Part shown: piece after piece, positions 56,730 to 64,000 of the stretch
How the letters are laid out: every line of letters starts with the position of its first letter
Numbering within the stretch: position 1 is the first letter of the stretch
Origin: a virus
Virus record (IMG/VR): IMGVR_UViG_3300017917_004576
Coordinates: 1-64,000 of that record
Reading direction: 5' to 3' (one strand)
Length of the DNA stretch: 64,000 nucleotides
Made by a program: the position numbers and the translations under genes
Notes under the pieces: model-generated
Databases searched by the model: none
Seen by the model: the letters and a program-made list of their open reading frames with translations, nothing else
What the model was told of the DNA's origin: nothing

Positions 56730-59306
56730 ATGTTATGGTATAATATTCTAAATCCACGTAATTGGCCTGGTGTTAATATTCAAACAGGAAATAATAAAAT
56801 AGATGGAGTATATTATAATCTATTAAGTAGCAATCATGTTAGCTTAGCAGCTAGTGGTAGTATGTTCTTAGCAGCTAATAGCGGTATAAAGTTAATTAGT
56901 AAATCTTTTGTAGATACAAGCGGTATTAGAGCAAGTACTATTTTAGCAGAAAATTTTGGTAAAATTAATGCTACCGGAGGTATTATTCCATTTTATTCTG
57001 GCGTTAATAGTGGAATAGTGATTAAAAAGGATGACTCAACACTAATAACTACTGATTATATTGTATATAATACTGGTAATTTTCTATCTTTTCCAGGAGG
57101 TTCCCCTGGATCGCTATTATATCTTGTTCCTCAATTTATACAAGATGGTGTTGTCGTCCCCACAACTAGAAAAATTGCCACATTTGACTATATCAACTTA
57201 GTGCCCGAATCAACAGATGCTGAAGGAGAAATTCTTTTTCCTGCTAGCATAAGCACAAATGTTGCTATAAAGGCTAATAGTGGTATTGTGTTAGGACCAA
57301 ATAATGATCTTGAATCTTATAAAGGATATATATTAACTCACAATGGTTCTGGTAATGTTGCTCAGTGGAAACCAGCAACATATCTAAGGGAAAATTATGA
57401 TTCACAAGTCCCATATGAGGGATTAGAAGATGTTGGTTTATCGTGGATTAGATTTCCAAGAAGACCGGTATCATTTTTATCTAATAATAGAATAGCATTT
57501 TATTTATCTGATAGAACATGGTCTCCATATCCAGCTGTCACAAGTATAGAGCAGATAATTAAGGAGTTCGGTGACGGTTTGGATACTATAAGATTAGAAA
57601 ATTTGGGTGGGGATGGAGAAGAAAGACAATATGTTTTTAGTAAATTCGCCACCACTGATATTTCTCCATTTGCAGAATCTGTTCCGACTGGCTTGGTTAT
57701 AGGTCCGTATGACTTTACAGATATTTTTGAGTCAACAGAAATTTTTGACCCTATGGAAACCGTTGGCGTCGGACAGTCCCCAACACCTGTTCCTGTTTTA
57801 ATAGTACACATGTGTCCATCTGATCCATTATTACAAAGCACATTCTTAGATCAGAATGGATTTGCTTTTTCTGTTACGAAAGGTGGCTATTTACCTATGC
57901 AGTTGTCTCCGGATGCTATAGATCCACTATTGTGTCCAGATGCTACAAATTTAACTTTTAAACCATCAACATCTAATAATATTAGTATAAGACCAAATAT
58001 TTTTACTTCATTCAATATGCTTGGAGAAAATATTGATTTCTTAATTTATGGCAAAAAAACTATTCCATATAATAATTATGTTAGTGATATATATGAACTA
58101 AATGAAAATTATATTCCTAAAGGTTTAGAACCAGCTTTTAAAGTAGACGCTAATATCGAAAATTCTGTTATAGGATCTCCATCTGGTGTTGTATTTAGTA
58201 GATATTTAGATAGAAATAAAACTATTCCATCTGGATGGAGTTTTGATGATAAAGCTAAAATTAGTATAAATACTAGTGGATCATATATTTTATCTAGTAT
58301 ACCAAGTGGAAATTCTACATTATCTACATATGCAGATTTAACAATAAGTGGACACACATATTCTACAACAATAACGACAGAAGACATATATTTAAAACCT
58401 GCACCATCTCAAGATAATACAGGAAAATATATTGCTAATGCTTTATTAACTATAGATAGTAATGGAAAAATTGTATCTAGAACACCAAGAACCAATCCAA
58501 CGGTACCATCTAGACCATTGAATGTTAGAGGGTCTGTTGGTCATTACAATGCCGGTGCCGGTAATTACGAATATTCAATTCAGTGGGATGCTCCAACAAA
58601 CGATGGAAATAGTAGTATTATTAAATATTATATTCAATTTTCATTAGACGATGGATCAACTTGGACTAACGCTCAGGATACAGCCCCAAACAGCACGGCC
58701 TATATTGATAGAGGAATATCCAATCAACAATCTTGTACTATCAAAAGTGTTGGTAGCAATATTATTTTCAGAGTAGCTGCTCAAAATAAAGTTGGTATCG
58801 GATCTTATTCCGAAGCCACATCAATATTTGTAACAAATACAACCGTACCAACTTCTCCCATATCACTATCTGGAACTAGAGAAGTTATAGATACTAATAT
58901 TTCTCAAATTAATTTATCTTGGGGCGATAGCGCCCAATTAGGACTTGGTGGAGAAGCAGCGTTTTCTGGTTATGTGATAGAAGAATCAGAAGATTATGGT
59001 AATACTTGGTACTATTATAATTTACCATCTGGAAATAATTTTATCACAGATACCGACGAGACTATAACAGGCTTATCTAGTAGAAAAGATTATTTATATA
59101 GAATTAGTGCATGGAATACCAGCGGGCCTAGCGCATATTCATTTTTATATTCTTCTGGCTTGACCATAATTGAAATTGATCCAGAAGAAGGTGAGGCTGT
59201 TATTGATAATAATACTCAAACAGCAGAAGAAATACAAGAAGCAGAAGATATCTTAGGTAATTGGGATTTTGGTGTTATTTTATTCACAGGAGTGTGTAGC
59301 ATATGA
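56730..59306 (+). CDS. Tail-tip protein with two fibronectin type III domains
   Basis: 858 residues. A beta-rich N-terminal half is followed by a segment (about 385-500) paralogous to the preceding protein: KGGYLPMQLSPDAID, then ISIRPN, NIDFLIYG, PAFKVDANI. Residues 590-704 and 707-815 are FN3 domains: VPSRPLNVRGS with YSIQWDAPTNDG, KYYIQFSLDDGSTW, FRVAAQNKVG; and TSPISLSG with INLSWGDS, YVIEESEDYGNTWY, YRISAWNTSG. FN3 pairs are common in phage tail-tip proteins and bind surface polymers. Ends in an acidic tail overlapping the next gene by 4 bp. Confidence 0.8.
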   Translation: MLWYNILNPRNWPGVNIQTGNNKIDGVYYNLLSSNHVSLAASGSMFLAANSGIKLISKSFVDTSGIRASTILAENFGKINATGGIIPFYSGVNSGIVIKKDDSTLITTDYIVYNTGNFLSFPGGSPGSLLYLVPQFIQDGVVVPTTRKIATFDYINLVPESTDAEGEILFPASISTNVAIKANSGIVLGPNNDLESYKGYILTHNGSGNVAQWKPATYLRENYDSQVPYEGLEDVGLSWIRFPRRPVSFLSNNRIAFYLSDRTWSPYPAVTSIEQIIKEFGDGLDTIRLENLGGDGEERQYVFSKFATTDISPFAESVPTGLVIGPYDFTDIFESTEIFDPMETVGVGQSPTPVPVLIVHMCPSDPLLQSTFLDQNGFAFSVTKGGYLPMQLSPDAIDPLLCPDATNLTFKPSTSNNISIRPNIFTSFNMLGENIDFLIYGKKTIPYNNYVSDIYELNENYIPKGLEPAFKVDANIENSVIGSPSGVVFSRYLDRNKTIPSGWSFDDKAKISINTSGSYILSSIPSGNSTLSTYADLTISGHTYSTTITTEDIYLKPAPSQDNTGKYIANALLTIDSNGKIVSRTPRTNPTVPSRPLNVRGSVGHYNAGAGNYEYSIQWDAPTNDGNSSIIKYYIQFSLDDGSTWTNAQDTAPNSTAYIDRGISNQQSCTIKSVGSNIIFRVAAQNKVGIGSYSEATSIFVTNTTVPTSPISLSGTREVIDTNISQINLSWGDSAQLGLGGEAAFSGYVIEESEDYGNTWYYYNLPSGNNFITDTDETITGLSSRKDYLYRISAWNTSGPSAYSFLYSSGLTIIEIDPEEGEAVIDNNTQTAEEIQEAEDILGNWDFGVILFTGVCSI

Positions 59307-59845
59307 GACTTCAACTTAAAAGAGATGAAACCGGAACAGGTTTTCCAGCACCAGATCAAATAGCTGTTGGAGAATTAGTTATAAACAGTAAAACAGGTAA
59401 ATTATATACAAAATTAGTGGATGGTTCAATTATGGAATGGATAGGACAAAAAATATGTTTTGAACCTTTACCAATTATATCATTTGAATATAATAATACT
59501 AATATATCTAATATAGATAAATTTTGTTGTGCTGGAGATAACATAATTGTTAAAGTAGATAAATTAAAAATAGAACCTTTTATTTATAATTTTGATTTTA
59601 TAGAACTAACACAAAATTCTGGATCAGAATTAATATCTATCTCTGATCCAAGATTTGAAACATATACAGAAACTGTCGATGGAATCACAAGAAATATTAG
59701 GAAAGCTGTTATTCCTATTAATTTTTCTATAAAAAATACAAACTATAATAATATTAGTATGTTCAAATTTATAGTTAGTGATTCTAATCTAACAACTATT
59801 ACTGAACAAATAATCACACTTAAATGTTTGGAAGCATCACTATGA
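59303..59845 (+). CDS. Tail-tip protein with Mtd-like N-terminus (180 aa)
   Basis: Residues 1-48 (MRLQLKRDETGTGFPAPDQI, VGELVINSKTGKLYTKLVDG) are the fibre-anchor pattern seen at 17627 and 19260. The rest is an Ig-like domain with a Cys-Cys pair (KFCCAGDNI), 'PFIYNFDFIEL' and an ending near LKCLEASL, matching the Cys-capped modules of the following genes. It overlaps its neighbours at both ends (ATGA), so the row of adsorption genes is translated in a coupled manner. Confidence 0.68.
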   Translation: MRLQLKRDETGTGFPAPDQIAVGELVINSKTGKLYTKLVDGSIMEWIGQKICFEPLPIISFEYNNTNISNIDKFCCAGDNIIVKVDKLKIEPFIYNFDFIELTQNSGSELISISDPRFETYTETVDGITRNIRKAVIPINFSIKNTNYNNISMFKFIVSDSNLTTITEQIITLKCLEASL

Positions 59846-60726
59846 TAAATATAAAGAATTTTAGTTTATCAGATGGTGAGTCTGGTATATTGCTAGTATT
59901 TCCACAAGTACCGCAATCTTTGCCAAATAAAGACATTTATATTATTGATTTTAAAGTTTCATCAGTTTTACCAACATTATCCCCACCGACTGTTTCATTT
60001 ATTCCGGAAAATCCCGCATATACAATAATAAAAAACAAAAATTTCTCACCAACTGTTAATATTAAAATAAAAGCTAATCATAATTTTGAAACACAGTCAT
60101 TGATTCAAAGTGTTATTAAAGATCAATATAATAATATTATTTATAATGATTATATTTTAGTTATATGTTCTCCAGTTTCAGAATTTAGTTTCAAAGGAAG
60201 ACTGTTGAGTTGGACAACATCAGAAGGCGTTGGTCCTAATGGTGGGTCTATTCTCAGAATGAATGATGCTAATGCTACTGCTTCTTTATTATCTGGAATG
60301 ATTGTTAAAGGGCCTGGAATACCGGAAGACAAAACAGTGTCAATTCGAAGCTTTATTCAGGGTAGTTCGACTGATATTGAATTATCAGAAAATTTAAATG
60401 TTTCGTTAAATAATTATTCTGGAACTTATATTTTTTCCAGGTCTTTGACATGTGCAAATAGTGAACAATTAATTAATAAAATTATACAAAATAATTATAC
60501 TATTCTAAATAAATCAAATAACTGGACGCAAACTTATGACGAACAAGTTATTGTGAAATTTGTTAGATTAGATCTATTGGATGATGATATTGAGGTCTTT
60601 TTACCCTTAAAAAATATTAGTGTTATAGTAGACAAAAATACAGCCGCTCCAATTCCCTCTGTTGCTGATATATATGGTGTTGGTAGAGTAATCAACTCCT
60701 CTATTTGCTTAGTAAATATTTCGTAG
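59842..60726 (+). CDS. Tail-tip beta-domain protein (294 aa)
   Basis: Starts MINIKNFSLSDGESG at the ATGA overlap, with GGAAG upstream; a start six codons earlier is less likely. Residues 30-115 form an Ig-like module ending LVICSP, 120-200 a beta domain (FKGRLLSWTTSEGVGPNGGS, LSGMIVKGPGIPED), and the C-terminal 80 residues are mixed (YDEQVIVKFVRLDLLDDDIEVF). The middle 'GsiLrMnDanATaslLsGMiVkGpGIPe' resembles short beta elements repeated in some virion proteins. Function: probable adhesin or tail-tip component. Confidence 0.55.
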   Translation: MINIKNFSLSDGESGILLVFPQVPQSLPNKDIYIIDFKVSSVLPTLSPPTVSFIPENPAYTIIKNKNFSPTVNIKIKANHNFETQSLIQSVIKDQYNNIIYNDYILVICSPVSEFSFKGRLLSWTTSEGVGPNGGSILRMNDANATASLLSGMIVKGPGIPEDKTVSIRSFIQGSSTDIELSENLNVSLNNYSGTYIFSRSLTCANSEQLINKIIQNNYTILNKSNNWTQTYDEQVIVKFVRLDLLDDDIEVFLPLKNISVIVDKNTAAPIPSVADIYGVGRVINSSICLVNIS

Positions 60727-60735
60727 ATGACTTAG

Positions 60736-60745
60736 GTGTATATTA
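60736..60745 (+). promoter_or_regulatory. Putative late promoter (GTGTATATTA)
   Basis: GTGTATATTA 45 bp before the next ATG, in the only sizeable gap of the tail-tip gene row. Confidence 0.55.
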
Positions 60746-60780
60746 CTTATAATTAAATTACTTTTAAGATATTAATTTAT

Positions 60781-61992
60781 ATGATTATTAATAATCAATT
60801 TTATATTTTTACATACGCTGGATCTGAACCATTAAACCTAATGGAAATTCCAGAGGAATTTAGCAATAATCCAATATTGTTATCACAATATAACACATTT
60901 ATACAATCTATAGACTCCATATATGGTAGTCAAAATATAAATGATAATATTCCAGTATTTTGGACTCGTAGGGTTTCTTTAACAGATTCTCTTGGAAATA
61001 ATAATATCGGTTATCAACCACACCCTGACTCAACTCTTACACAATTAGATTCAAAAGAATCTTATTATGTTATAGTAAGAAATTTGGATAGTCTACCTAT
61101 AATTGTTCCCATATTAGGAGATGCCGTAGCAGGATTCACTGATAATAGTCTAGCTCCAATTATAACAGGAATAAATAATATTTCTCTTTCAGCTAATTCT
61201 GGTAATAGTATTGTAATAAAACCAGAAATAGGACAACTTCAACAATATGAAACATATTCGTATGAGTACAAGGGCTTATCTGCAAATTGGCCAATTACCA
61301 TATCGCCAATATCCGGAATAATTAGGCCATCAACAGATAAGGCTAAATTAAGTTCAGTTTTATCTTTTTGTGCAACTTCTGGTTCCTGTTGTTCTTGTGT
61401 AATTGATCCAGATATAATTATGGGCAATATTAAAAATAGATGTCCTAACTTTAATGAGATAGATTTATATAGTACATTCGAATTAGAAATAAAACCAGTA
61501 TCTTTTAGTGGTATAACTGTTAAGAGCAATCCTATCACAATGGAGTGCAAAGACTGCTTACCAAGAGTACGCATTAATTTACAACAATATAGTCCATCTA
61601 TAGATCTTACATCCACAAACACTGTCAATGTTTCTTCTGTAATATCTAATTTGGAACCGACACAAAATTATACTTATGAATATGTTGGTATTGGTGGCAA
61701 TTGGCCAGCTATGTTTATAACACCAATTAGTGGAGTTATAACTTCTTACAGGCCAAATGAAGACTTTACACTAACATCAAGACTAACATTCTGTCCAACA
61801 ACTGGTCTTTGTCCATCTACGGATTCTTCTGTTTTAGATTATACTGTTGATCCAAAATTTATAGAATCTTATTACACATCTTTTGTTCTAAAAATTACCC
61901 CAAACACATGTACGGAGCCATATTATTTATTTCAAAACAGCAGTAGTGTATATAGCACGCCACTAACAATATATTGTAATGATTGCTTATAA
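60781..61992 (+). CDS. Cys-capped Ig-like repeat adhesin, part 1 (403 aa)
   Basis: Residues 1-130 are a mixed N-terminal domain (FYIFTYAGSEPLNLMEIPEE). Two modules of about 130 residues follow. Each has 'Y.YEY.G...NWP....PISG.I', then 'L.FC.T(S/T)G.C' and ends with CxxC (MECKDCLP and IYCNDCL). The stop codon comes exactly at the end of the second module, and the next gene continues with the third. The cysteines probably pair within or between modules in the extracellular virion. Weak ribosome site; late promoter at 60736. Confidence 0.7.
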   Translation: MIINNQFYIFTYAGSEPLNLMEIPEEFSNNPILLSQYNTFIQSIDSIYGSQNINDNIPVFWTRRVSLTDSLGNNNIGYQPHPDSTLTQLDSKESYYVIVRNLDSLPIIVPILGDAVAGFTDNSLAPIITGINNISLSANSGNSIVIKPEIGQLQQYETYSYEYKGLSANWPITISPISGIIRPSTDKAKLSSVLSFCATSGSCCSCVIDPDIIMGNIKNRCPNFNEIDLYSTFELEIKPVSFSGITVKSNPITMECKDCLPRVRINLQQYSPSIDLTSTNTVNVSSVISNLEPTQNYTYEYVGIGGNWPAMFITPISGVITSYRPNEDFTLTSRLTFCPTTGLCPSTDSSVLDYTVDPKFIESYYTSFVLKITPNTCTEPYYLFQNSSSVYSTPLTIYCNDCL

Positions 61993-62003
61993 GGTTTTTA
62001 ATT

Positions 62004-63143
62004 ATGAAAAAAAATAATAACTTTAATCTATCTATTCCAGTTAGTGGATTAATAAAAAGAGAAGATTATAGATACGATATAGTCGGACTTGGTGGGAATT
62101 GGCCCGTTATAGCGTTGCCTCCTAGCGGTTCTTTTACAGCAACAAGTAAAACTAGAAATATAGATACTACTATTATATTTTTACCCACAACAGGATCATC
62201 TCACAATCAAAACTATTTAGATTATGATCTATTAACTTGTGGGTATCAAACAGACGAAGTATTCACGAATATATCTGCCAAAGTCACTAGTTTGGGAGAT
62301 GGGTCAATTATTCAATCTCCGGTTCAACTTGTTAAATGCTCGGGATGCGTTTATCAAATGGGTGTTGATATTTCTGGATGTGGCAGTCAAAACTGCGAAA
62401 CTATTCCTAGTAAAATTACTTTAACGTCATCTAATATAGTTAGTATTACTGGGATAGCTAGTGGATTATTACCTAATGCGAAATATAATTATAGTTTTAC
62501 ATGTAATGATAGTAATTGGCCTAGCATATTAAAACCCATTAGTGGATCATTTATTGCGTCACAAGATGGAACAGAAACTATAGTTAGCAAATTAATGTTT
62601 TGCTATCCTTCCGGAAATTGTCCCAGCGGAACATCGAATTTATTACCATATACTCTTGATAGTATGGCTGAAAAAGATCTTAATAATAAAAAACTTCATA
62701 CGAACTTGACATTGAGTATACTATCGGAGTGTGGTGATTTAGCAACTAGTAAAGAGACCGCTATAGAATGCGATAATTGTCTACCGTGTGTTAGATACGC
62801 TAATATTGTTTTTAGTGGATCTCCATTAATAACGCTAGAACCAGGATGTTGTCAAGGTCAAAAATTTATGAGCGTTAATGTTAGTAATGCTATTCCTGGA
62901 GAAAAATATACTTATAATTTTGATAGTATTCCTTCTAGCGGCACACAGTTTTTAACATTTAGCCCAAGTAGTGGGGAGATTTATTTTGGGAGTGGCGGAT
63001 ATGGAAAAATAAATACTATAATGAGTACCAATCTTACTGATTATGCTCAAACTTTATTAACTGTTGAACTGATTCATACAAATACAAATATAAAGGTTCA
63101 TGACACTGTTGGATTAGCTTGCAGAAGTGATTCGTGTGATTGA
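62004..63143 (+). CDS. Cys-capped Ig-like repeat adhesin, part 2 (379 aa)
   Basis: Three more modules of the same family: 'YRYDIVGLGGNWPVIALPPSG' ending VKCSGCV, 'YNYSFTCNDSNWPSILKPISG' ending IECDNCLPC, and a diverged 'YTYNFDSIPSSGTQFLTFSPSSG' ending LACRSDSCD. The start is the ATG at 62004 behind AAGG, not the one seven codons earlier that overlaps the upstream gene. Together with 60781-61992 it forms a five-module array split between two genes at a module border. Confidence 0.7.
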   Translation: MKKNNNFNLSIPVSGLIKREDYRYDIVGLGGNWPVIALPPSGSFTATSKTRNIDTTIIFLPTTGSSHNQNYLDYDLLTCGYQTDEVFTNISAKVTSLGDGSIIQSPVQLVKCSGCVYQMGVDISGCGSQNCETIPSKITLTSSNIVSITGIASGLLPNAKYNYSFTCNDSNWPSILKPISGSFIASQDGTETIVSKLMFCYPSGNCPSGTSNLLPYTLDSMAEKDLNNKKLHTNLTLSILSECGDLATSKETAIECDNCLPCVRYANIVFSGSPLITLEPGCCQGQKFMSVNVSNAIPGEKYTYNFDSIPSSGTQFLTFSPSSGEIYFGSGGYGKINTIMSTNLTDYAQTLLTVELIHTNTNIKVHDTVGLACRSDSCD

Positions 63144-63161
63144 CCAACTAAGGACTAAGAT

Positions 63162-63500
63162 ATGACAGATATTTTTGTTTCTACAGATATTATTCCGATT
63201 CAATTAAATAATTTATTAATATGTCATGAGTATCTTGTAACCTATAAAATACACTATGCTCAAAATCAATATAATGCTAATTTAGATAAATATTCTTTTA
63301 ATTTTAGAGCAGCTAGTTCTGTTAAAAATATTTTTGTTTTACTCACCAAAGATACGAGAATTAGTAATCTATTGTTAGAGGTTAATGTTTTTGATATTAA
63401 TGAAAATAATAGTTTAACTTATAGTAATTTTATTAAGTGTCCAGATTATAATAGTTGTGATCCTCCTATACCTACTCCCACACCAACAGTAATAGTATGA
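63162..63500 (+). CDS. Short Ig-like protein ending in a Thr-Pro stub (112 aa)
   Basis: One Ig-like module (ICHEYLVTYKIHYAQ, FNFRAASSVKNIFVLLTKDT, LLLEVNVFD) ending KCPDYNSC, then PPIPTPTPTVIV and stop. The Thr-Pro stub recalls the linker that carries the propeller in the protein at 28932, but here it stops at once. Next to it lies a 20-codon remnant (63497-63559). AAGGA precedes the ATG. Confidence 0.65.
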   Translation: MTDIFVSTDIIPIQLNNLLICHEYLVTYKIHYAQNQYNANLDKYSFNFRAASSVKNIFVLLTKDTRISNLLLEVNVFDINENNSLTYSNFIKCPDYNSCDPPIPTPTPTVIV

Positions 63501-63559
63501 ATGGACAAGCATATATTAGTAATGATAGTGGAATTTCTTGGACACAAAAAAATATTTAA
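63497..63559 (+). pseudogene. Probable remnant of an Asp-box propeller (20 codons)
   Basis: An ATG overlapping the upstream TGA opens MNGQAYISNDSGISWTQKNI and stops. SNDSGISWTQ is a standard Asp-box as in the adhesin at 28932 (STDGITWTQ). Directly after a Thr-Pro stub, it looks like the stump of a linker-plus-propeller adhesin after deletion and a frame change. It could instead be a real 20-residue peptide. Confidence 0.5.
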
Positions 63560-63567
63560 TATAAAAT

Positions 63568-64000
63568 ATGGTATACAATCAATTAAATTTACAACAAGAT
63601 AATTTTACTACTCAGAGTGTTGGGAATACACCTAGGATAGTAATAAATTATAATGGAATTGATATTCATAGTATAACTGGACCAGTTCCTGTTGTTGATA
63701 TTAGTTATAGTTTTAATAATAATGGTAATGATCTAGCCGAAAGCGTAACAACAAATGTAACTCTTATTGGTAAAATTCTTAGATGGCCAGAAGGTCAAAA
63801 TATTGGTGGTGTAGATACTAATAAAGCAATGCCAGGATTTAGTGGTATTATAGCTGGTGTTAGTGGATTGAGAAAAATTTTTACAGACGAACCGTATGGT
63901 GTTCTGAAATTTAAGTGCGGCTCTTCAATATTACATGAAATAAGTGGATTAAGAGCACGAGATATACAAATTAATAATACAGAAGATAATTGGGCGCAAA
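63568..64000 (+). CDS. Tail-tip/hub structural protein, cut by window end
   Basis: Open from ATG 63568 to the window edge without a stop (at least 144 residues): MVYNQLNLQQDNFTTQSVGN, PRIVINYNGIDIHSITGP, VDISYSFNNNGNDLAESVTT, NVTLIGKIL. The run 'VTTNVTLIGKILR' followed by 'GVSGLRKIFTDEPYGVLKF' is like the N-terminal beta domain of tail hub or distal tail proteins that load on the end of the tube. The identity remains tentative without the C-terminal part. Confidence 0.55.
   Translation, partial: MVYNQLNLQQDNFTTQSVGNTPRIVINYNGIDIHSITGPVPVVDISYSFNNNGNDLAESVTTNVTLIGKILRWPEGQNIGGVDTNKAMPGFSGIIAGVSGLRKIFTDEPYGVLKFKCGSSILHEISGLRARDIQINNTEDNWAQ

Noticed and set aside
53157-64000. Diversity-generating retroelement acting on the lectin-fold domain
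   Set aside because: No reverse transcriptase, no template repeat and no adenine-rich variable repeat were seen in the window; it could still exist outside it.

Overview
The window is part of the genome of a tailed double-stranded DNA bacteriophage (Caudoviricetes), read from the end of an early-type block into the packaging, head, neck, tail and adsorption genes. Most of it is strongly AT-rich, densely packed on the + strand, with many 1-11 bp start/stop overlaps. The first 2.2 kb is visibly richer in G+C and leftward. No rRNA, tRNA, CRISPR, integrase or lysis gene was seen. The host cannot be named. The promoters look sigma70-like and ribosome sites are ordinary Shine-Dalgarno, so the host is a conventional bacterium. 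One adhesin domain resembles formylglycine-generating-enzyme-like domains I associate with planctomycete and cyanobacterial proteins.

Layout. 1-2480: seven small leftward genes separated by conserved promoters and by three copies of a regulatory cassette containing TGTAGC operator-like repeats and a TCTCA-N3-TGAGA palindrome. 2480-3780: GDP-L-fucose synthase and a small helix-turn-helix protein, leftward, with a divergent promoter region. 3808-9689: a small protein, a phage sigma factor of the T4 gp55 kind, a probable small terminase, GDP-mannose 4,6-dehydratase, HNH and ERCC4 nucleases and the large terminase. 9744-15083: portal, fused prohead protease/scaffold with an internal scaffold start, decoration protein and major capsid protein, closed by a terminator. 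15211-16911: a free-standing homing endonuclease with its own promoter. 16973-32717: baseplate/fibre proteins, fibre chaperone, connector and neck proteins. 32776-36300: tail tube and tail assembly genes. 36395-53155: one 5,586-residue tape measure gene. 53157-64000: tail-tip and adsorption proteins, the last cut by the window edge.

How it fits together. The sigma factor gene lies behind a TTGACA-N16-TATTAT host-type promoter. A GTGTAT(A/T)-type element recurs just upstream of portal, protease, tail, tape measure and tail-tip genes, so a two-step early-to-late switch is likely. A tail tube, no contractile sheath in the window and a giant tape measure point to a siphovirus with an exceptionally long flexible tail. 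The tape measure also carries phosphatase-like, zinc-protease-like and acetyltransferase-like segments, each in a cell bordered by FAxGG motifs. These may be enzymes delivered with the DNA. The adsorption apparatus is built from shuffled modules: Mtd-like N-termini, a P-domain, an Asp-box propeller, FN3 domains, a rearranged FGE-like lectin fold, Thr-Pro linkers and Cys-capped Ig-like repeats.
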